From: VRUE01 sp963728835
GTDB taxonomy: Bacteria; Actinomycetota; Thermoleophilia; Solirubrobacterales; 70-9
NCBI GenBank assembly: GCA_963728835.1
Contig: CAVSKZ010000001.1
Coordinates: 496,001 to 560,000, forward strand
Reading direction: 5' to 3'
Length of the DNA stretch: 64,000 nucleotides
In this document: piece after piece, positions 52,060 through 60,288 of the stretch
Position numbering within the stretch: position 1 is the stretch's first letter
Layout: every line of letters begins with the position of its first letter
Position numbers and translations under genes: made by a program
The notes under the pieces: model-generated
Database searches by the model: none
Told to the model about the DNA's origin: nothing
What the model saw: the letters and a program-made list of their open reading frames with translations, nothing else

Positions 52060-53608
52060 ATGATTGGCCGGCGGGGGGCGAATACGGTGAAGACCAGGGC
52101 ATTTGCGCTGTTCGCAGCCGCGATCGCGGCGCTCGCGCTCGCCGGTTGCGGTTCGTCCTCCGAGGGCGAGAGCGGCGAGGAGGCGCAGCTTCACCGGCTC
52201 CGGGTTCCCGAACGTCGACGCGGCCAACACCCGGCAGGCGCAGGGAGCGATCGACAGCTCCAACGTGACCACCCTCTCGCAGATCTGGACCGCGCCGATC
52301 CCAGGCGTCGGCCCGTTCGGCAGCTACGCCTCGACCCCGGTGATCGACAAGGGGGTCATCTACTCCCAGGACCTCGCCTCCAACGTGCAGGCCCTCAACC
52401 TGGAGACCGGCGAGGTTCTCTGGACGCGGTCCTACGAACAGCCGTCCTTCGGGCCCAACGGCGTCGTCGTCGCGGACGGCAGCGTGTTCGGGACGACCCC
52501 GACCGAAGCCTTCGCCCTCGACCAGAAGACCGGCAAGCAGGTCTGGTCGACCGTCCTGCCGCGCAACGAAAACGAGGGCATCGACATGGCCCCCGGCTAC
52601 CGGGACGGGATGGTCTACGTCTCGACCGTCCCCGTCACCGCCACCGCGATCTACCAGGGCGGCGGCGCCGGCGTCCTCTGGGCGCTGGACGCGAAGACCG
52701 GCAAGAAACGGTGGCATTTCGACACGGTGCCGAAAGACCTCTGGGGCAACCCGAGCGTCAACTCCGGCGGCGGCCTGTGGTACCCGCCCGCCTTCGACGA
52801 GAAGGGCGCGATGTACTTCGGCACCGGCAATCCGGCTCCGTTCCCCGGTGTCGGGAGCTTCCCCTTCGGCTCGAGCAGGCCGGGCCCGAATCTCTACACC
52901 AACTCGCTGATCAAGATGGACGCGAAGACCGGCAAGATGGACTGGTACCACCAGGTGACGCCCCACGACCTCTACGACTGGGACTTCCAGGGCCCGCCGA
53001 TCCTGATGAAGGTCGGCGGCAGGGAGGTCGTGGTGGCGGCCGGCAAGTCCGGGATAGTGCTGGCCGCCGACCGCGAAACGGGCAAGGTGATCTGGCAGCG
53101 CGCGGTCGGGAAACACAACGGCCACGACGACGACGGGTCGCTCGCGATGCGGGGCGAAACGTCGAAGATCAAGCTGGGGACGGTCTACCCGGGCATTCTC
53201 GGCGGCGTGATCGCGCCGATGTCGACCGACGGCAAGACGGTCTTCGTGCCGGTGGTGAACGGGTCGCAGGAAATCGTCTCGGGCGTCGAAAAGCGGGAAT
53301 CGGGCGTGCTGACCGGGGAAATCCTGGCCCTCGACGCCGCGACGGGCAAGGTCAAATGGTCCGAAGAGCTCGGCAGCCCGGCCTACGGCGCGACCACGGT
53401 GGTCAACGACCTCGTCTTCGTCACCAGCTACGAAGGGGCGGTGTCCGCGTACACGGCCGACTCCGGCCAGGTCGTCTGGCGTGAAAAACTCCCCGCCGGG
53501 AGCAACTCCGGGGTGATGGTCGACGGCGACACGCTGATCGCTCCGGCCGGCGTGGCGTCAGCTGCCGGGCAGGCGGCGAAAATCGTCGCCTTCCGGCTCG
53601 GCGAGTAG
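52060..53608 (+). CDS. PQQ-type beta-propeller lipoprotein dehydrogenase-like (one frameshift)
   Basis: A secreted lipoprotein of about 515 residues. The signal 'TRAFALFAAAIAALALAGC' ends with a lipobox. Tandem propeller blades follow, each with 'VYxxxxxGxLyALDAxTGKxxW' motifs: 'NVQALNLETGEVLWTR', 'ALDQKTGKQVWST', 'WALDAKTGKKRWHFD' and 'LALDAATGKVKWSE'. 'TPHDLYDWDFQGPPIL' and 'HNGHDDDG' resemble quinoprotein alcohol dehydrogenases, but clear catalytic Asp and Cys-Cys motifs were not confirmed. An extra base near 52186 (GCGCAGC) shifts the frame after the signal. A GTG at 52087 is an alternative start. It has its own strong promoter. Confidence 0.82.
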
Positions 53609-53627
53609 CAGCGCGCCGGCAGGTCCC

Positions 53628-54125
53628 TCAGCCGGCTTCGACCTCGCGCAGCCTGTGGCTGTCGACGTCGTAGACGAAGCCGCGCACGAGGTCCCGGTGC
53701 AGCAGGAAGGGGGAGAGGCGAACCCGCTGGACCGACTGACGGACGTTCGACTCGGCGTCGGTGAAGGACTCGATCGCAAAGCCGGGCGCGAGGCCGGTCG
53801 CCTCCTGCAGCTCGGCGCGGAAGCCGTCGTCGGTGATCTTCTGCATGCCGCAGTCGGTGTGGTGGATCAGCATCACCTCGCGGGTGCCGAGCAGGCGCTG
53901 GGAGATCGCCAGCGAGCGGATCACGTCGTCGCTGACGATGCCGCCGGCGTTGCGCAGGACATGAGCCTCGCCGTCGCGCAGCCCGAGCGCCGAGAAGACG
54001 TCCAGTCGCGAGTCCATGCAGGTGACGATCGCCAGCTGCCGGCTGGGGCGCACGTCGAGGTGCTGGGCGGGCAGGGAGGACGCGAAGTCCTCGTTGTTCG
54101 CGAACAGCTCGTCTATGGCGGTCAT
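53628..54125 (-). CDS. beta-class carbonic anhydrase
   Basis: This 165-residue beta-carbonic anhydrase hydrates CO2. The zinc site is 'IVTCMDSRLDVF' (Cys36, with the Asp38/Arg40 dyad) and 'LIHHTDCGMQKI' (His89, Cys92). It is a short, cytoplasmic, clade B-like enzyme as found in actinobacteria. The tail is convergent with the PQQ-propeller gene, 20 nt away. Confidence 0.94.
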   Translation of the reverse strand: MTAIDELFANNEDFASSLPAQHLDVRPSRQLAIVTCMDSRLDVFSALGLRDGEAHVLRNAGGIVSDDVIRSLAISQRLLGTREVMLIHHTDCGMQKITDDGFRAELQEATGLAPGFAIESFTDAESNVRQSVQRVRLSPFLLHRDLVRGFVYDVDSHRLREVEAG

Positions 54126-54154
54126 CTGAGGGGACGCTAGAGGACGGGGGGGCG

Positions 54155-54228
54155 GGACGGCGGGCGCCCCTCCCCAAACGCTCGGCGGGAGCCTCGCTTG
54201 AGTGTTTGAGGAGGGGCGCCCGCCGTCC
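54155..54228. terminator. 29-nt inverted repeat, terminator
   Basis: The arms 54155-54183 and 54200-54228 are complementary over 29 nt with two mismatches; the outer 19 nt, GGACGGCGGGCGCCCCTCC, pair perfectly. It lies downstream of the Cys-rich RTX gene (-) and just before the carbonic anhydrase start, so it should insulate the two. Confidence 0.75.
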
Positions 54229-54245
54229 CTCTCGCCATCGGCGGT

Positions 54246-54941
54246 TCAGCGACCGGGGCCCGTCTCGCAGCTGTGTGAGCGGCCGGTTCCGGGGCCGCCG
54301 TTGCAGTAGTCGCGCCCGCGGCCGCCGTAGAGCTGATCGCTGGCCGGGCCGCCGTAAAGCCGGTCCGCCCCGCCTTCGCCGTGGCAGCCGTCGTGTCCCG
54401 CGCCCATGATGCAGACGTCGCGCCCCGGCCCGCCCCAGCAGCCGTCGCTGCCGTCGCGCACCCGGCAGTAGTCGTTGCCTGCGTCGCCGACGCAGTCGGT
54501 GTTGATCGGCGCGGAGATGCAGACGTCGTCGCCGGCACCGCCGATGCAGCGATTTCTCCGCGTCCCCTGCGGATAGCAGGTGTCGGCCTCAGCGTTGCCG
54601 ATCAGCTTGTCGGAGCCGGCGCCGAGGTAGGCGGTCAGCGGAACGGGGAGGGGGTTCAGGACCTCGACCTTGTCGTCGTTCGGGCCCATCTCGACCACCA
54701 CCGTCGATGCTCCGGCCAGCGGACAGGCGGCGGCACTGTGACCCCGGGTAAAGCGACAGCCGACCGGACGGGACCGGGACATGTGCCCTTCGACGAGAAG
54801 CCGCGAGCCGCTCACCGTCAGCCGCAGGTGAGACCCGGAGGCGGCGCCGCTGATCGCGATCGGCCCGCGAGTCGACGCATCGCTGCCGACGGCGAAGAGG
54901 CAGACGGCGAGGACGCCGACGATGGGCAGGACTCTACGCAA
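54246..54941 (-). CDS. secreted Cys-rich RTX-like calcium-binding protein
   Basis: A 231-residue protein with a signal peptide (about 1-22, 'VLAVCLFAVGSDAS'). The C-terminal half has RTX-like nonapeptides in which many positions carry Cys: 'GGAGDDVCISAP', 'GDAGNDYCRVRDGSDGCWGGPGRDVCIMGAGHDGC' in part, then 'GGADRLYGGPASDQLYGG'. Calcium-binding GGxGxD repeats stabilised by disulfides would suit an extracellular location. There is no catalytic domain. It is not closely related in sequence to the larger RTX protein at 404-2530. Confidence 0.82.
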   Translation of the reverse strand: MRRVLPIVGVLAVCLFAVGSDASTRGPIAISGAASGSHLRLTVSGSRLLVEGHMSRSRPVGCRFTRGHSAAACPLAGASTVVVEMGPNDDKVEVLNPLPVPLTAYLGAGSDKLIGNAEADTCYPQGTRRNRCIGGAGDDVCISAPINTDCVGDAGNDYCRVRDGSDGCWGGPGRDVCIMGAGHDGCHGEGGADRLYGGPASDQLYGGRGRDYCNGGPGTGRSHSCETGPGR

Positions 54942-55018
54942 GCGGGGCCATGGTACCGGGGCCGTTTGCCCGCTCGGACGGTTGTCTCAGACGTGGCCGG
55001 ACGAACCGATCTGAGCTC

Positions 55019-55046
55019 TTGACATTTAAAAACTGGCGTGTAGCGT
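55019..55046 (+). promoter_or_regulatory. candidate promoter of an unassigned rightward transcript
   Basis: TTGACA (55019-55024), a 16-nt spacer and TAGCGT (55041-55046) are followed by a GGGGAG/CTCCCC stem. No rightward gene follows, so if active it would make a short RNA ending at the hairpin at 55098-55140, antisense to the 3' region of the HTH gene. Confidence 0.3.
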
Positions 55047-55097
55047 GGGGAGAAAGTTGTCACAGAGCTCCCCGTGGCCGGGGGCTCGAATCAAGCG

Positions 55098-55140
55098 CAT
55101 GGGCCCGGCTTTTTCGTGGCCGAGACCGGCCGGGCCCATG
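55098..55140. terminator. hairpin terminator after the small HTH gene
   Basis: CATGGGCCCGGC (55098-55109) pairs with GCCGGGCCCATG (55129-55140), a perfect 12-bp stem with a 19-nt loop, 5 nt downstream of the stop of the gene at 55145-55399. On the plus strand the left arm is followed by TTTTT. Confidence 0.6.
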
Positions 55141-55144
55141 TGCA

Positions 55145-55399
55145 TCACCTCTCCATCAGCTCGTCGAAGCGCAGGGCGGCGCGGGTCGGCGCGACGAAGG
55201 ACTCCTTGCGGTGCAGCAGCCCGGCTCCGGCGAGATCAGCCACGGCGCGTTCGACCACGTCGCGATCGTCATCCAGCTCGCGCACGAGCTCCTCGAAGCT
55301 GAGGACGGAGGGGTGAAGGGCCAGCAGCAGCTGGAGGACGGCCGACTCCGTTGCAGCGTCGTCTCCCGCGGTGCTGCCGATGTTCTCCCTCTCGTCCAC
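55145..55399 (-). CDS. small winged-helix-like protein
   Basis: An 84-residue product with 'AVLQLLLALHPSVLSFEELVRELDDDRDVVERAVADLAGAGLLHR' looks like a winged helix-turn-helix: two helices, a recognition helix at about 45-60, then a strand. It probably acts as a small DNA-binding regulator, possibly with the ArsR-type protein encoded 39 nt upstream on the same strand. Confidence 0.7.
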   Translation of the reverse strand: MDERENIGSTAGDDAATESAVLQLLLALHPSVLSFEELVRELDDDRDVVERAVADLAGAGLLHRKESFVAPTRAALRFDELMER

Positions 55400-55438
55400 G
55401 CGTTGTACTTAAGGGCGCCGGCGGCGAAGACTCTCCCC

Positions 55439-55753
55439 CTAGGCCCGGCCGTCTCCGGGCGAGCCCTCGCGCGCTTCGAGCGCCAGCTTCGCCCAGGGCG
55501 CGTCGAGGGTGGAGCGGTAGAAGTGTTGGGTCGAGCCCCGGATCTGCTTGGTTCGCGCCAGCTCCAGCGCACCGCAGCCGGACAGGACCCTGACGTGGTA
55601 GCTGAGCCTGGAGAGCGGTTGCTCCAGGTTCGCGGCGAGCTCCCGCGGACTGATCTCGCCCTCGCTGGCGAGCGCCTCTCGCAGGATCCGCCGGCGCAGG
55701 GGGTGGGCGAGAGCGATGAACAGGTCATTTGCGTCGGAGCGTGTTGTCTTCAT
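55439..55753 (-). CDS. ArsR-type winged-helix regulator
   Basis: This 104-residue protein begins 'ANDLFIALAHPLRRRILREALA', followed by 'ISPRELAANLEQPLSRLSYHVRVLSGCGALELARTKQIRGSTQHFY'. This is the ArsR HTH5 fold with a recognition helix at about 45-60. No metal-binding Cys pair is visible, so it is probably not a metal sensor. It lies between the GH15 gene and the small HTH gene, all on the minus strand. Confidence 0.87.
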   Translation of the reverse strand: MKTTRSDANDLFIALAHPLRRRILREALASEGEISPRELAANLEQPLSRLSYHVRVLSGCGALELARTKQIRGSTQHFYRSTLDAPWAKLALEAREGSPGDGRA

Positions 55754-55806
55754 AGGCGCCGATAATAGGGCAAACGAAATCTATTGTCTGCCATACCTTT
55801 GTCTGC

Positions 55807-57699
55807 CTAAGCGTCCTCCCGAACCCCACCCATCTCGGTGAACACCGCCGTCGGCCCGCCGTCCTCGCGCTGCTCGTCCGCGATCACGTGCGAGACCGCG
55901 TTGATCAGGGCCAGATGGGTGAAGGCCTGGGGGAAGTTGCCGAGGTGGCGCCCGCTCTTGGCGTCCAGCTCCTCGGCGTAGAGGTCGAGCCAGCCCGCGG
56001 ACTCCAGCAGGCGCTCGCAGAGCGCCCGAGCACGGGCCTGCTCGCCGATCTCCGAGAGCGCGGAGACGAGCCAGAAGGAGCAGATCAGGAAGGTTCCCTC
56101 CTCGCCGCTGAGGCCGTCGTCGGTCTCCTGCACCTTGTAGCGCAGGACGAGGCCGTGCTCGGTCAGGTCCTCGGCGACCGCCTCTACCGTGGCGCGGACC
56201 CGGGGGTCGTCGGGCGGCAGGAAGCGGAGCAGCGGCAGCAGCAGGATCGAGGCGTCGAGGGCGTCGGTGTCGTAATGCTGGCGGAAGACCCCGTCGCGCA
56301 CCCCCCGCTCGAGGATCTCCGCCTTGAACGCGTCGGCGGTCCGCTCCCACTCCCCGGCGACCTCCTCGAAGCCGAGGTCGCGGGCGAGGCGCGCGCCGCG
56401 GTCGACGGCGACCCAGATCATCAGCTTCGAGGAGACGTAGTGCTGGGGCTCGCCGCGCGACTCCCAGATCCCCTGGTCGGGGTTCGGCCAGGCCTCGATC
56501 GCCGCTTCGACCTGGTGGCGGATCAGCTGCCGGTCGGCCGGCGTCCCGGTTCCGCGCAGGGCCTTCTGGTGCAGGTAGATCGAGTCGAGCAGGGCGCCCC
56601 AGACGTCGTTCTGGCGCTGGTCGAAGGCCCCGTTGCCGATCCGCACCGGCCTCGCCCCGCCATAGCCGCTGAGATGGTCGAGCGTCCTCTCGGTCAGGTC
56701 CTTCTCGCCGCCGATCCCGTACATGATCTGGAGGTTCGCGTCCTCGCGGCAGACGTTGACGATGAAGCGCATGAAGTCGCGCGCCTCCTGGTCGAAGCCG
56801 AGCGTGTGCAGTGCCCAGAGGCTGAAGGTCGAGTCCCGGATCCAGCTGTAGCGGTAGTCCCAGTTGCGTTCGCCCCCGGGCGTCTCCGGCAGGGATGTCG
56901 TCGGCGCGGCGAGGATCGCGCCGGTCGGCGTGTACGTGAGGCCCTTCAGGACCAGGGCCGAGCGCTGCAGGTGTATGCGCCAGGGGTGGTCTGGGAAGTC
57001 GCCATCGCGCAGCCACTCGCGCCAGAACTCTTCGGTCGAGTCGAGCCTCTCCAGGGCCTCGGGCGCGCTGCGCGGGCCGCCCAGGTCTTCATTGCCCCAG
57101 GTGAGCGCGCAGAAGCCGGTCTCGTCCTCGCGCAGCTTCATCGTGCCGCGGACGGCGTCGCCCTCGAGCGAGAGCTCCATGTCGCTGGTCAGCAGCAGCT
57201 CCGTGCCGTCGCTGGCGCGGGCGACCGCTTCGCCCAGCTCGCCGCCGCTCCAGCTCGCCGGCTCGGCCCCGTAGGCGAAGCTCGGCAGGCACTCCATCTC
57301 CATCTCGACCTCGCCGTCGACGCAGGTCATCGTCCGCAGCAGCGAGCGGTCGGATTCGTGTTCGGTGTCGGGCCGCCCGTCGCCGGCGCTCGCCCACTCG
57401 GCGATCGAGAGCAGGTCGTGGACGACCACCCAGCCGGTGTCGGTCACCCAGGTCGTCTCGATCACCAGCGTGCCCGGCTCGTAGCGGCGGCTGATCGGCA
57501 CAATCACGCCGCGCGGGGAGACCTTGAAGTGGCCGGCGCCGCGGTCGAGCAGCGCCGCGAAGGCGCTCGGCGAGTCGAAGCGGGGCAGGCAGAGCCACTC
57601 GACCGCGCCGTCGTAGGAGACCAGGGCGCTGGTGTGGCAGTCGGAGAGGAACCCGTAGCTGCCGATCGGCGGGAAGCGGTGGTTTTCCTCGGCTCCCAC
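55807..57699 (-). CDS. glycoside hydrolase family 15 (glucoamylase/trehalase-like)
   Basis: This 630-residue cytoplasmic enzyme has the bacterial GH15 layout: an N-terminal beta domain ('IGSYGFLSDCHTSALVSYDGAVEWLCLPRFDSPSAFAALLD', about 12-52) and an (alpha/alpha)6 barrel with 'GGERNWDYRYSWIRDSTFSLWAL' (about 275) and 'WPNPDQGIWESRGEPQHYV' (catalytic Glu, about 400). The group includes acid trehalases of mycobacteria and glucan hydrolases. It may act together with the sugar importer region far upstream, but no direct link is seen. Confidence 0.93.
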   Translation of the reverse strand: MGAEENHRFPPIGSYGFLSDCHTSALVSYDGAVEWLCLPRFDSPSAFAALLDRGAGHFKVSPRGVIVPISRRYEPGTLVIETTWVTDTGWVVVHDLLSIAEWASAGDGRPDTEHESDRSLLRTMTCVDGEVEMEMECLPSFAYGAEPASWSGGELGEAVARASDGTELLLTSDMELSLEGDAVRGTMKLREDETGFCALTWGNEDLGGPRSAPEALERLDSTEEFWREWLRDGDFPDHPWRIHLQRSALVLKGLTYTPTGAILAAPTTSLPETPGGERNWDYRYSWIRDSTFSLWALHTLGFDQEARDFMRFIVNVCREDANLQIMYGIGGEKDLTERTLDHLSGYGGARPVRIGNGAFDQRQNDVWGALLDSIYLHQKALRGTGTPADRQLIRHQVEAAIEAWPNPDQGIWESRGEPQHYVSSKLMIWVAVDRGARLARDLGFEEVAGEWERTADAFKAEILERGVRDGVFRQHYDTDALDASILLLPLLRFLPPDDPRVRATVEAVAEDLTEHGLVLRYKVQETDDGLSGEEGTFLICSFWLVSALSEIGEQARARALCERLLESAGWLDLYAEELDAKSGRHLGNFPQAFTHLALINAVSHVIADEQREDGGPTAVFTEMGGVREDA

Positions 57700-57764
57700 A
57701 GCGAGGCCAAGCTAGCAGCGGGCGCGGGCGGCGTCCTCGCAAACCGCGTCGCTACGCTGAATCC

Positions 57765-58679
57765 GTGACCCTGCCGTTCGCCCACTTCGCTGGCGCATTC
57801 GCCCCGATCGAGGTCCTGCCGCTGACCCTCGCCGGGATCCTCTACTGGCAGCGGGTGACGACCCTCTCCTGGGACGGCCGCCCGGTCCCCGTCTGGCGCC
57901 AGGCCTGCTTCGGCTCCGGCCTGGCGATCATCGCGATCTCGCTCTTCTCGCCGATCGGCCACATCGCCGAGGAGCTGGTGATCGGCCACATGGTCGAGCA
58001 CCTGCTGATCGGCGACGTCGCCTCGCTGCTGCTGGTCCTCGGGCTGACCAAGTCGCTGCTGCAGCCGATCCTCGCGATCCGCGCCTTCAACCGGCTCCAG
58101 GTCCTCGCCCACCCGCTCGTCGCCTTCCCGCTCTGGGCGCTGAACTTCTACCTCTGGCACATACCGGCGCTATACGAAGCCGCCTACGGCGGCGCGCCCG
58201 TGCACGCGTTCGAGCACATGACCTTCCTCTTCTTCGGCTGCCTGATGTGGATGCCGGTCTTCGGCCCGCTGCCGAAGCCGGAGTGGTTCGGCGCCGCGTG
58301 GAAGGTCGGCTACGTGATCGGGGTCCGCTTCGCCGGCGCGATCCTCGGCAACGTGCTGATGTGGTCGGGAACGGTGCTCTACCCGATCTACGCGCCGGGG
58401 GAGCGCTACTGGGGCATCTCGGCGGTGGCCGACCAGAGCACCGCCGGGGTGGTGATGATGATCGAGGGGACCTTCCTCGCCCTCGGCGTCCTCGCCTGGG
58501 TCTTCTTCGAGGTCGCCCGCGAAGGAACCGAAAAGCAGCGTCTGCTCGACCTCGCCCGCGACCGCGGCGTCCCCCTCGACGAGCGGCGTGCCCAGCGCGC
58601 GGTCGCCGCCGGTCACGGCGCGCGGCTCGAGCAGCGGATCGCCGGTACCGCCGATGAGCCCGAGCGCGACCCCGTCTGA
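57765..58679 (+). CDS. ctaG: CtaG-type (caa3) cytochrome c oxidase assembly protein
   Basis: This 304-residue integral membrane protein with seven spans has 'FSPIGHIAEELVIGHMVEHLLIGDVASLLLVLGLTK', 'NFYLWHIPALYEAAYGGAPVHAFEHMTFLFFGCLMWMPV' and 'ADQSTAGVVMMIEG' with conserved His residues, typical of the caa3_CtaG family needed for copper insertion into oxidase subunit I. The GTG start is divergent from the GH15 gene. The 3' end overlaps the next gene by 26 nt. Confidence 0.93.
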   Translation: MTLPFAHFAGAFAPIEVLPLTLAGILYWQRVTTLSWDGRPVPVWRQACFGSGLAIIAISLFSPIGHIAEELVIGHMVEHLLIGDVASLLLVLGLTKSLLQPILAIRAFNRLQVLAHPLVAFPLWALNFYLWHIPALYEAAYGGAPVHAFEHMTFLFFGCLMWMPVFGPLPKPEWFGAAWKVGYVIGVRFAGAILGNVLMWSGTVLYPIYAPGERYWGISAVADQSTAGVVMMIEGTFLALGVLAWVFFEVAREGTEKQRLLDLARDRGVPLDERRAQRAVAAGHGARLEQRIAGTADEPERDPV

Positions 58680-60165
58680 GTCGAGGCCGCTGCTGGCGGC
58701 GCTCGTCTTCGTCGTCGGGGCGGCAAGCCTCGGCGCCGAGATCGCCGCGGCGCGCCTGCTGGCGCCCTACTTCGGCGCCTCGACGATCGTCTGGGCGAAC
58801 ACGATCGGCGTCGTCCTCGTCGCCCTCTCGGCCGGCTACTGGCTGGGCGGACGTTATGCGGACCGCCACCCTCACATGCGCGGCCTCTGCCTGCTCGTCC
58901 TCGCGGCGGCGTTGCTGATCGCCGCCGTGCCCTTCGCGGCGCGGCCCTTCCTCGGCTTCTCGGTCGACGCCTTCGACAGCGTCTCGGTCGGCGGCTTTGC
59001 CGGTTCGCTCTTCGGCGTGCTGGTGCTGGTCGCCGTACCGGTCACCCTGCTCGGGGCCGCCTCTCCGTGGGCGGTGCGGCTCGCGGTGGCCGACGTCGAG
59101 GGCTCCGGCGAGGTGGTCGGGCGGCTGTACGCGACCTCGACCGCCGGCTCGCTGGTCGGGACGATGCTGGCCGCCCTGCTGCTGATCCCGCTGCTGGGCA
59201 CCCAGCGCACCTTCCTCGTCTTCGCCCTCGCGCTCGCGACCGTCGCCGTCCTCGGCCTCGGCTGGCGCTTCGCCGCCGTCCCCGCCGCCCTCGCGCTCGC
59301 CGTCTCGCTGCCCGTCGGCACGATCAAGGCCGCCGACACCGGCCGCGTCCTCTACGAGGCCGAGACCGTCCACGAGTACGCGCGCGTGGTCGAACGCCCC
59401 GACGGCGCTCGCGTCCTCGAGCTCAACGAGGGCCAGGCCGTGCACTCCCTGTACCGGCCGGGCGGCTACCTGACCGGCGACTACTGGGACGGGCACCTCG
59501 TCCTGCCCTTCGCCGCCGGGGCGGAGCCGCCGAGGCGGATCGCGATCCTCGGCAACGGCGCCGGCACCGTCGCCCGCGCCTTCGGCCATTTCTTCCCGGC
59601 GACCGCGGTAGACGCGGTCGAGATCGACGCCGAGCTGACCGAGCTGGGCCGGCGCTTCTTCGACCTGCGCAACCCGCGCATGCGCACCTTCGCCGAGGAC
59701 GCGCGACCATGGCTGCGCCGTTCGGCCGGGGGCTACGACGCGATCATGGTCGACGCCTACCGCCAGCCCTACATCCCCTTCTACCTGGCGACGCGGGAGT
59801 TCTTCGAGCTGGCCCGCGAACGGCTGGCGCCGGGGGGAGTAACGATCGTCAACGTGGGCCACCCGGAGGGCAGCGCCGAGCTGGTGAGGGTGCTGGGGCG
59901 GACGATGGCGGCCGCCTTCCCGGCCGTGCTGCGCTACCCGATCGAGGACACCAACACCCTCCTGCTCGCCGGCGAGGGCCCTCTCTCGGCCACGCGCCTG
60001 CGCCGCGCCGCGCCGCGCCTGGCGCGCCCGCTGCACCCGCTTGCGCTCGCCGCGGCCGAGGGGCTCTTGCCGCGCCTCCCCGGCGGCGAGGTCTACACCG
60101 ACGACCGCGCCCCCGTCGAGTGGCTCGTCGACTCCTCCCTGCTGGAATACGCGAATGGCGAGTAG
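58654..60165 (+). CDS. membrane-fused spermidine synthase-like methyltransferase-fold protein
   Basis: This 503-residue protein has seven to eight transmembrane helices in the N-terminal 210 residues ('FVVGAASLGAEIAAARLLAPYFGASTIVWANTIG'). A C-terminal spermidine-synthase Rossmann domain follows: 'RIAILGNGAGTVARAFGHFF', 'VDAVEIDAELTELGRRFFDL' and 'YDAIMVDAYRQPYIPFYLAT'. Fused forms of this kind are widespread, and polyamine synthesis is unproven for them. Starting inside the end of ctaG indicates co-translation. Confidence 0.9.
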   Translation: MSPSATPSESRPLLAALVFVVGAASLGAEIAAARLLAPYFGASTIVWANTIGVVLVALSAGYWLGGRYADRHPHMRGLCLLVLAAALLIAAVPFAARPFLGFSVDAFDSVSVGGFAGSLFGVLVLVAVPVTLLGAASPWAVRLAVADVEGSGEVVGRLYATSTAGSLVGTMLAALLLIPLLGTQRTFLVFALALATVAVLGLGWRFAAVPAALALAVSLPVGTIKAADTGRVLYEAETVHEYARVVERPDGARVLELNEGQAVHSLYRPGGYLTGDYWDGHLVLPFAAGAEPPRRIAILGNGAGTVARAFGHFFPATAVDAVEIDAELTELGRRFFDLRNPRMRTFAEDARPWLRRSAGGYDAIMVDAYRQPYIPFYLATREFFELARERLAPGGVTIVNVGHPEGSAELVRVLGRTMAAAFPAVLRYPIEDTNTLLLAGEGPLSATRLRRAAPRLARPLHPLALAAAEGLLPRLPGGEVYTDDRAPVEWLVDSSLLEYANGE

Positions 60166-60288
60166 CCCCTCTACCCGAGCGCGAGCCTGGCTGGTCACCG
60201 GTCCGCCCGGCCGCGGCCTCGCCTTCGCGATCGACTTCGCCCTCGCCCTGCGCACAATGCTGGCTCAGCGGCTAGGGTCCCGCGCTCG

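Noticed and set aside
55073..55100. tRNA T-arm-like GGGGGCTCGAATC
   Set aside because: The flanking sequence does not form an acceptor stem or anticodon arm, so it is not a tRNA.
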